28,508 nt of DNA from Zygophlyctis sp. KS116 (taxonomy: Eukaryota; Chytridiomycota). Every line of letters begins with the position of its first letter. Position 1 is the stretch's first letter. The notes beneath the pieces were generated by a model that was not told the DNA's origin, searched no databases, and saw only the letters and a list, made by a program, of their open reading frames with translations. The stretch is taken from positions 1 to 28,508 of the forward strand of contig BAAFSQ010000122.1 of NCBI GenBank assembly GCA_054661495.1, in the 5' to 3' direction. The position numbers were made by a program, and so were the translations under genes. This document shows positions 20,642 to 26,968 of this stretch, one piece after another.

Positions 20642-21534
20642 TTTGGGTTTATAATTTCTGATATTATCCTAGAGTAACTAGAAGAAATTGTAGAATTTGG
20701 AAATTCTAGTCTAAAATTTTTACCAAAATCACTAGCTTTTCCTAAATTTGGATCAAGAGGTATAGATCCTAAAAATGGAATTTTAAATTCTCTTGATAAA
20801 TCTAGTACAGTTTTTTTAGATTCTGGAAATATTTTGTATTCTTCTCCACATTTGCATTTGTAAATTGACATATTTTCTATAATTCCTAAAATTGGAATTC
20901 CTACTTTATGACAAAATTTAATTTCTCTTGAAACATCTAATATAGAAGATGGTGAAGATGTAGATACTAGAATAGCACCAGAAATTCCAGATTCTTTTAA
21001 ATAAGTTACTATAGATAAATGTTCATCAGAAGTTCCAGGAGGAGTATCAATAATTAAATATTCTACATCCCATTCTACATTTGATAAAAATTCTTGAATT
21101 AGTCCATTCTTTTTAGGTCCTCTCCATAGTATAGCAGAGTCAGGATCAGATAAAAATCCTATAGACATACAAGCTAAATTATCAGAAACCCAAACAGGAG
21201 ACCAACCAGAATTAGAAGAATGAACAGTTTCTTCTTCTACTCCCATCATTTTAGGAATTGATGGACCAGTAATATCAAGATCTAAAAGTCCAACATCAGA
21301 GTCTACCAATGATGAAAGAGCCCATGCTAGATTAGATGCAACAGTTGATTTTCCAACTCCTCCTTTTCCTGATAAAACCAGTAATTTCATTTGGACATTT
21401 TTCAGGTTAGCATTGATTTTACTTAGATCGACTTGTTTAGAAGTAGAACATATGGTCTGATTGGGACATCCAGCACATGCAGATGAATCTCCAGCCTCTT
21501 TAGAACTTGGTCCTGGACAGCCTGAATTGTTCAT
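20638..21534 (-). CDS. NBP35: NUBP1/NBP35 cytosolic Fe-S scaffold ATPase
   Basis: NBP35 is the scaffold that assembles [4Fe-4S] clusters for cytosolic and nuclear proteins. A single exon of 298 residues shows the N-terminal cluster motif C-x13-C-x2-C-x5-C (Cys6, 20, 23, 29), which separates it from CFD1. The deviant Walker A is SGKGGVGKSTVASNLAWAL, followed by GLLDLDITGPSIPKMMG, CMSIGFLSD, ILWRGPKKNGLIQEFLSNVE and YLIIDTPPGTSDEHLS. The C-terminal bridging-cluster motif is odd: YKCKCGEEYKIFP has C-x-C where the family has C-P-x-C, one residue short. The translation has no frame problem there. The stop overlaps the ATG5 start; SYF2 diverges 88 bp away. Confidence 0.96.
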   Translation of the reverse strand: MNNSGCPGPSSKEAGDSSACAGCPNQTICSTSKQVDLSKINANLKNVQMKLLVLSGKGGVGKSTVASNLAWALSSLVDSDVGLLDLDITGPSIPKMMGVEEETVHSSNSGWSPVWVSDNLACMSIGFLSDPDSAILWRGPKKNGLIQEFLSNVEWDVEYLIIDTPPGTSDEHLSIVTYLKESGISGAILVSTSSPSSILDVSREIKFCHKVGIPILGIIENMSIYKCKCGEEYKIFPESKKTVLDLSREFKIPFLGSIPLDPNLGKASDFGKNFRLEFPNSTISSSYSRIISEIINPK

Positions 21535-21622
21535 TTTTTACCAGAGAAAAGTGAAATTTCTCATTGATCGGGTTTATAGGGATATAAAATTCCTTTATTA
21601 TTGTAATTATTTCCTTTAAAAA

Positions 21623-22228
21623 ATGGATAAAAGAGAAAAACTCAAACAATTATCCAGTGCTAGACAAGCATCTATTATAGAAAATAGAAAATCTTTAACA
21701 AAGGAAACTCTCTCTATTAATAAGAAACAGGAAAAATTAAGACAAGAAGCTCTATTATTACTAGAAAAGAAACAAGCAGCAGAGGCTGGAATAGACTATG
21801 AAAGACTACAAAATCAAAAATATTCTATAGAGGATGTAGAGAGATGGAATCAAAAACAAGAAGAAAAAAAAAAGGTTAAAGATGATGGTTTTACAGATTT
21901 TATTCAAGTTGCTTCTAAATCTTATCATAAAAAAATTAGAAATCTAAGTGTAAATCAAGATAAATACAATGAGTCAATCAAGGATTTGTCTGTAGGAGAT
22001 TCGGAGATTTTAGCAATACATCATGTACCGAGTGCACAAGGTCTAGAACAATTGGCTAATTCTGTTAAAGAGACTGAAAAATCTAGTAAAAAGAGAGCTG
22101 TAGATGAAAGTGGAGATGTAACATTTATTAATAATCGGAATATGCACTTTAATAAGAAATTGGCAAGGTCTTATGATGCTTTTACAAAGGAAATTAGAGA
22201 AAATTTAGAAAGAGGGACTGCTCTGTAA
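21623..22228 (+). CDS. SYF2: SYF2, NineTeen complex splicing factor
   Basis: SYF2 belongs to the Prp19-associated (NTC) complex of the spliceosome. The single exon encodes 201 residues, mostly charged helix. Family blocks are seen: YSIEDVERWNQKQEEKKK (YT.EDvErWekK), DFIQVASKSYHKKIRNL, QDKYNESIKD and the end FNKKLARSYDAFTKEIRENL followed by ERGTAL. Human and yeast SYF2 end in the same way. The ATG at 21623 follows an A-rich leader and gives a normal-length protein. Confidence 0.92.
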   Translation: MDKREKLKQLSSARQASIIENRKSLTKETLSINKKQEKLRQEALLLLEKKQAAEAGIDYERLQNQKYSIEDVERWNQKQEEKKKVKDDGFTDFIQVASKSYHKKIRNLSVNQDKYNESIKDLSVGDSEILAIHHVPSAQGLEQLANSVKETEKSSKKRAVDESGDVTFINNRNMHFNKKLARSYDAFTKEIRENLERGTAL

Positions 22229-22261
22229 TGTAAGAATATTCCAAGAAAGGAATTCTATAAA

Positions 22262-22310
22262 TCTATAATTCTATAATTTTTGAATTTTTGAATTTTTGAA
22301 TTTATTACAA
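22262..22310. repeat. Low-complexity AT repeat between SYF2 and the Lines-like gene
   Basis: The 151-bp gap contains repeats of ctataatt followed by three tandem tttttgaat-like 9-bp units. It holds no gene that I can see and is probably 3' and 5' untranslated sequence. Confidence 0.7.
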
Positions 22311-22379
22311 TTGACTCAAGACTTAATTTTTAATTGTTCTAGTTGTAATTTTTAACTGGTCTGACTATTTAGTAAAGGG

Positions 22380-23198
22380 ATGCAAGAGTATCAGAATTTA
22401 CTAAAATACAAGTCTAATCCATCAGCTTTTGACTTGAAGAAATATTTAAGAATTTCTGCAAGGAAAAGACATCCATGGCTCTGTACAACTCTAGAAATTA
22501 TTTTTCAAAATTTCAAGGATTTACAAGAGGAAAAGGTATTTCTAGAGTTGAAAAACATTTTGTGGATTTACAATGGAAAATCATTTAGGAAATGGTGGAA
22601 AATCATGCAAAAAAGGAATTATTCTGAATTCATGTTGAATTGGGGGTCTAAATATGATAAAATGTCACTCGTCTATTTAATTAGAATTCATTTATTATTC
22701 TATCAAAAGGCTCTAGAATCTAAAAATATGAAATTTTTGGCTGAATTGGATTTTCTACAAATTAATGTACATCAAATTTGGATAATATTTGGAAATGATG
22801 ATTCTATTTTTGTAGATTATCTGATTCAAAGACTAGAAATTGAAAAATTAGATTTATCTAGAAGTATTTTACATGAAACTAGAATATTTAATCAAATGAA
22901 TCACTTTTTTAGTGTGATTGGATATGATAGAAATCTAATAATTGATCTATTGATATCAAATGAAACAGAATTCTTAGAGTTTTTCTTGAAATATCTAATC
23001 AAAATTTTACAAGAATTTCAGGATTTTATAGATTCTAGTAAGGACTGTGTAGATCAAATTTCAAGACTCATGTCGGAAATAGTCAAGGGATTACAAAATT
23101 TAGCTCTAGAAATTCCTTTTTCTACTATACCATTACAAAAGAGACTGGAAATGGTGATTAAAAAAATAGAAATTTCAGGAATCTCTGAAATTTCTTAA
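22380..23198 (+). CDS. Lines-like protein (Lines C-terminal domain)
   Basis: A single-exon 272-residue helical protein rich in Leu, Ile and Phe. The block GYDRNLIIDLLISNETEFLE-FFLKYL resembles the C-terminal domain of Lines/LINS1 (human: DxSVLLDFLIS-ETCFLEYFVRYLK). The later QISRLMSEIVKGLQNL...IPFSTIPLQKRLEMV fits the final helices ('L..L...I..L..K.LFPYN..PLL..L'). Lines is named from a Drosophila regulator of Wnt and Hedgehog output; its biochemical role is poorly known. A possible 25-nt intron at 23154-23178 would swap the end and move the stop to 23235, overlapping the APSES gene by 4 bp. The unspliced reading is kept because its end matches the family. Confidence 0.65.
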   Translation: MQEYQNLLKYKSNPSAFDLKKYLRISARKRHPWLCTTLEIIFQNFKDLQEEKVFLELKNILWIYNGKSFRKWWKIMQKRNYSEFMLNWGSKYDKMSLVYLIRIHLLFYQKALESKNMKFLAELDFLQINVHQIWIIFGNDDSIFVDYLIQRLEIEKLDLSRSILHETRIFNQMNHFFSVIGYDRNLIIDLLISNETEFLEFFLKYLIKILQEFQDFIDSSKDCVDQISRLMSEIVKGLQNLALEIPFSTIPLQKRLEMVIKKIEISGISEIS

Positions 23199-23231
23199 TT
23201 ACAGCAAAATTATACATGGATTTAGAAAATA

Positions 23232-24100
23232 CTAAAAATCAAGAAGAGGAGATAAAACATCATGTAAATCAAAAAAACGAGCCAATAATCTTGCATTTTC
23301 TAAAGGAATCCTTAATTTAAAATTATTATAAATTACCAAGTTCCTTGAAGCTTCCAATAACCTCCTTGAATTATTTGAACGTTTCCACTTATACTCTCCA
23401 GAGTTTTCCTTTTTTTCCTTCCTTTACAAATTCCAGCAGCTTTTAGTATTGTAGTTGCATTCACCCAATCATCACTTTTCCTTCTAATTACAGTCACTTG
23501 ATTCACATCCATTTCATAAACTTCTGCAACAGAGTAAAACGCTTGACGAACTCTTCTACAATCGCTATTATCGTCTAATTTTAATCTTTTAAGTGTATGT
23601 AATTCAGAATCTTGAACTGATTGATTTGCATTAAAAGATTTAGAATCCTTAATTTTTGTTAGATTCTGAAGGATCTGCAATCTTTGTTCTTTCAGAGTCT
23701 TATTATAAGAGTTAAACAAGTGTAAGAAATTTTCAACCATGATCATTTTACCAGTATTAGTCTCTAGTAATTCTGATAATTGAGATTCATCGTGTTCTAA
23801 AACCAATGACTTGTTTGGACTTAAAAAATCATAAATAATCCCTTGCAGATCCTTTACAGAGAATGGAATCCCACCACCCTTATTTTTTGAATTATTTTCA
23901 TCCAATTTCTGTTTTAGTTTAATTTTTTTTTCCAGATCAAGTTCTTGTTGTTTGATTTCATCATTTGCCAAATGCAACAGCTTATTCTTTAGTATACTAG
24001 GGTCTTGGCTTGGTTGAGATTTTACCCATTCATTCAAGAAATTTTCATGGGGATTATGAGAATGTGTGTAGTAGTAAGTGTCTGATTCTCCTAAATCCAT
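23232..24100 (-). CDS. APSES-domain transcription factor (Mbp1/Swi4/StuA type)
   Basis: APSES factors are fungus-typical DNA-binding proteins, related to viral KilA-N, that recognise CGCG-containing boxes and control the G1/S programme (MBF, SBF) or development. A 26-nt intron (23336-23311) completes the domain; without it the protein would stop at QGTW. The product is 280 residues. The APSES domain lies at the C-terminal end, about residues 178-275: VYEMDVNQVTVIRRKSDDWV, NATTILKAAGICKGRKKRK, IIQGGYWKLQGTWIPLENAR and LLARFFDLHDVLSPLLDF. N-terminally there is a Gln/Lys/Glu helix and a LisH-like PFSVKDLQGIIYDFL. No ankyrin repeats follow, unlike Mbp1/Swi4. ATG 24100 is the first in frame; an upstream TTG at 24124 is not used. 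Its own promoter carries CGCG boxes. Confidence 0.93.
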
Positions 24101-24125
24101 TGGTTGATTCCAGTATTTTGACAAG

Positions 24126-24239
24126 TTTTAAAGACGCGTGCTGTTTCGCGTCAAACGGACAAACGGTTAAAACGCGACGCGACCTCTTTGAATTCCATCA
24201 GATCTTCCTGTTCCCAACTTTTTGCGTTTAAAGACGCGT
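24126..24239. promoter_or_regulatory. Divergent promoter with clustered CGCG/MluI boxes
   Basis: The 157-bp gap between the APSES factor and EF-P holds five CGCG cores (24135, 24147, 24173, 24178 and 24235). Two are full ACGCGT boxes at 24134-24139 and 24234-24239, each within the same word ttaaagacgcgt, 100 bp apart. ACGCGT is the MCB site of yeast MBF, whose DNA-binding subunit is an APSES protein. The clustering stands out because CpG-rich words are scarce in this AT-rich window. Confidence 0.65.
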
Positions 24240-24257
24240 TTCAGGTCTAGGAATGGC

Positions 24258-24860
24258 ATGTTCAAATTCCTTCAAAAACGATTTTATGAAATTCCAATTA
24301 ATCAGGCCAAAAGAGGACAGATCATTTCTTATAATTCAAAACTAGTAGAAATTCTGTCCACTTCTCATTCACAGCAAGGACGATCGGGATCGCACTATAA
24401 ATTAGAATTTAAAGATGTACAATCAGGAGCTAAAACAGTCCAAAGATTTCAATCGAATGCAGTCTGTGAAGGTGTGCAATTGGATGAAAAAACTTTGAAT
24501 TTTCTTTATCAAAACGATCATTTAGTAGTTGCTATAGATCCAGTTACTTTTGAAGAATTTGAATTTCCTGCTTCTCTAGTTCAAGGAGGTTCAAAAATTA
24601 TTGATTTTCTAAATTCAGAGTCTCAACTAAAAATTAAAATTTATCAAGGAAAACCTATACTAGCAGTCCCTCCTGCTAAAGGAATGTTTAAAGTTAAATT
24701 CACTGGTCCGGTAGGTTCAGAAAAAAGAGAAAAAGTCTTGTTCAAGAGGGCTCAACTAGATAATGATGTTGAAATTATGGTACCGGAATTTATTTCAACT
24801 GGTGACCAGATAGTTGTGTCTATTAGCGATCAAAAGTATCTATCTAAATACAAGAATTGA
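24258..24860 (+). CDS. Bacterial-type elongation factor P, probably mitochondrial
   Basis: EF-P relieves ribosomes stalled at proline runs. The 200-residue product has the three EF-P domains: KOW-like (about 14-75: KRGQIISYNSKLVEIL, QGRSGSHYKLEFKDVQSG, VQRFQSN), an OB domain (LDEKTLNFLYQNDHLVVAID, FEEFEFPASL) and a C-terminal OB domain (KGMFKVKFTGP, MVPEFISTGDQIVVSI). It is not eIF5A, which lacks the third domain. The tip loop that carries the modified lysine in E. coli (PGKGQ) reads QGRSGS, with Arg in place of Lys. MFKFLQKRFYE at the start is short, basic and hydrophobic, like a mitochondrial presequence. The ATG at 24258 is the first in frame. The gene ends 3 bp from the converging PPZ gene. 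Confidence 0.9.
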   Translation: MFKFLQKRFYEIPINQAKRGQIISYNSKLVEILSTSHSQQGRSGSHYKLEFKDVQSGAKTVQRFQSNAVCEGVQLDEKTLNFLYQNDHLVVAIDPVTFEEFEFPASLVQGGSKIIDFLNSESQLKIKIYQGKPILAVPPAKGMFKVKFTGPVGSEKREKVLFKRAQLDNDVEIMVPEFISTGDQIVVSISDQKYLSKYKN

Positions 24861-24863
24861 AAT

Positions 24864-26639
24864 CTAATAATGAGAAGGTGGTAAAATGGTGGTTTCACGC
24901 ATTAATGGTACTACTGAATTGTTTGCAGGTTCAAGGATCTTGAAGGAACACATTAATTTTTCATCAACTAAAAATTTAAATAAATTAGAATTACCAGTCA
25001 TTATTGCTCTACAGGTTAGAAATTTTTTTATAAATGTCAATTAAAAAGTAAAACTTACCCCTTATTATCTAAAAATTAGTATATTTTAAATTTACCAAAC
25101 TCTCCACAATAATTAGGAGCAGTGAATACAGTCACTAATTTACGATCATTGAAAAATTCATATCCATCTTCTACAACCATGTGTGCTCTACAAACCAAAT
25201 CTATTGAAAAGGTTTTTAGAAAAGTATTGACTGCACTTTTGCCAAAATCTAAATTTAGACAAATTAAAATTTACAAAAACTGACTCCACGGTCGTTTTCT
25301 GCCCATTCTTCTATAGCCTTTTAGTTAACGCTGATTAAAGTTACGTCGCTAGGATCAGACCATAGTAAATCTAAAAATAAATTGTTTTCAAAATTACCAT
25401 TCAGTAATCCAGATGATGGAACATCACAAGGCCTTTTCATGCTTCTTATTTGGTCAAAATTAGACAATTCTGGAGATAATCCACCATGAACGCAAAAAAT
25501 TTTATCAGAAATTAAAGCTGCAATTGGAAGACAATTAAAAACATTTGTAAAAGTCTTCCACACCTTGACATTAGTTCTCCTTTTGCATTCATCAAAAAAT
25601 CCATATACTATTTGCATTTGCATAATTAAAGTTACCTTTATTTACAGATGCACATTCATGATTACCACGAAGAATAAAAAAGTTTTCAGGATATTTAATT
25701 TTAAAACACATGAGAAGCAGAATGGTTTCTAAAGACTGTTTACCCCGATCCACATAGTCTCCTAAAAAAAGATAATTTGAATTTGGCGGATATCCACACA
25801 TTTCAAAAATACGAATTAGATCATCATACTGACCATGAACATCCCCTAAAAATTAGATTGAAGTTTTTCAATTTACCACAAACATTAACAGGACCAGTAA
25901 TCTCCAAAAGATTTGGCTGCGACATTACTACTTCTAAACAGCTCCTACAAACCCATTCAATATGTGACTTTGGAATATCTACTGCACGTCTTTGTACTTT
26001 AACCCCCCGATGAGATAAAAGATTTTTAATGATCCCATCCAAGGAAATTCCTTCATCTTCTTTTCTAAATAATGTTGTCGCTTTTTTCTTCAACTTTGAA
26101 ACTAAATCTAAATCTTCCTTTCCTTTACTAACTGGATCAATTATAAAACTACTATTATTTGAAGGAATTTCATTTGAAGTCAATACTGGAGCCCACAGTA
26201 ATGCCTCTGATGACGTAGCAGCTTCTGGAGATTGAGTAGCTAATGAATTTTCACTTTTTGTATTTGTATCTGTAGAAATAGGATCTGGTTGTGAATCTAA
26301 ATTAGAATTTGTAACAATTGGCTCATTGTGTGCCTTGTCGATAGAAGAAACAGACCCATTGCTTTCCCCAACTTCAGAGTTTTCAGTTAATGCACCAGCT
26401 TCACTAATCATCAAATCTATTGTGCCTTCATCCAGCGCCGGTGGAGCAACGGACCCACGCCTGGAAAGTCTTTTGGGTGACTGATGTACTTGATTTTCTC
26501 CCACTGCAGCAGTAAAAAGAGTCTTTTCTGTAGATGTATCCTTTAGAATACTTTTAATATTTGACAAATTTGCATCGACAGCCCCAGGGATAGCCACTCG
26601 GCTTTCTGTTTTCTCTGGAGAAGAAGCCTGGTTTCCCAT
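24864..26639 (-). CDS. PPZ1: PPZ-type Ser/Thr protein phosphatase (PP1 family)
   Basis: PPZ phosphatases are fungal PP1 relatives that regulate salt tolerance and K+ transport. An N-terminal MGNQASS fits N-myristoylation. A disordered Ser/Asn/Glu-rich region of about 200 residues contains RRGSV, and the PP1-like catalytic domain follows: [90 protein letters not shown] and [10 protein letters not shown]. Eight introns are needed: 25876-25846, 25635-25608, 25397-25371, 25344-25317, 25273-25249, 25095-25069, 25058-25009 (50 nt) and 24994-24968. They leave microexons of 10 nt (25068-25059) and 14 nt (25008-24995). The 25397-25371 intron has 27 nt and no stop; removing it turns GLLN-insert-DLLWSD into GLLNDLLWSD, the PP1 consensus. 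The product is about 510 residues. Confidence 0.93.
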
Positions 26640-26670
26640 TCAAAATGAAAATTTATTGAAAAAATTTGAC

Positions 26671-26677
26671 GACGCGA
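26671..26677. promoter_or_regulatory. CGCG element upstream of the PPZ gene
   Basis: The word gacgcga lies about 32 bp upstream of the PPZ start. It resembles the CGCG cores in front of the APSES, Scm3-like and RING1-like genes. Weak on its own. Confidence 0.25.
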
Positions 26678-26737
26678 GTTTTTTGTGTCCGGATATTGTG
26701 TTGTACACTTTATCAAAGGGGAGAATGCATTCCCAAT

Positions 26738-26968
26738 TTAGTTGAAAACTCTAGCTTTGATCTCTTTTGGAATTTCTTCCATTCCTCTTTTAAAGTTACC
26801 CATCATAAACATTTTTATGTAAAAATGGAAAATATCTAGCAGCATTAATTCCAAATGATAATCCCAAAATTATCCAAATAATTTTGTATCTAAAATCTTT
26901 AATTGTGATTTTATAAAACAGAAAATTTATTCCAACCTGAATAATCGTAAATGGGATTTAATAATTAA
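26738..26968 (-). pseudogene. Possible small membrane-protein gene in two frames
   Basis: In the 287-bp gap between PPZ and the Crinkler-like gene, and running into the latter's 3' end, an open frame without ATG reads INFLFYKITIKDFRYK, then a strong membrane span IIWIILGLSFGINAARYFPF and LHKNVYDG to a stop at 26796. An adjacent frame continues NFKRGMEEIPKEIKARVFN to a stop at 26738. The two pieces meet at a GGG run (about 26799-26802), as if one base were extra. It could be a small organelle membrane protein with an unrecognised upstream exon, a sequence error, or chance. I do not recognise the family. Confidence 0.3.

Noticed and set aside
23154-23178. A 25-nt intron at the end of the Lines-like gene
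   Set aside because: Possible by length and borders, but the unspliced end fits the Lines family better, so it is kept only as an alternative.
23216-23320. Plus-strand 34-codon frame after the Lines-like gene
   Set aside because: It is antisense to the last APSES exon (IPLENARLLARFFDL), which is clearly conserved.
24886-25041. Plus-strand 51-codon frame starting [12 protein letters not shown]
   Set aside because: It lies wholly opposite the last exons of the PPZ gene, which are fixed by the conserved [14 protein letters not shown] block.
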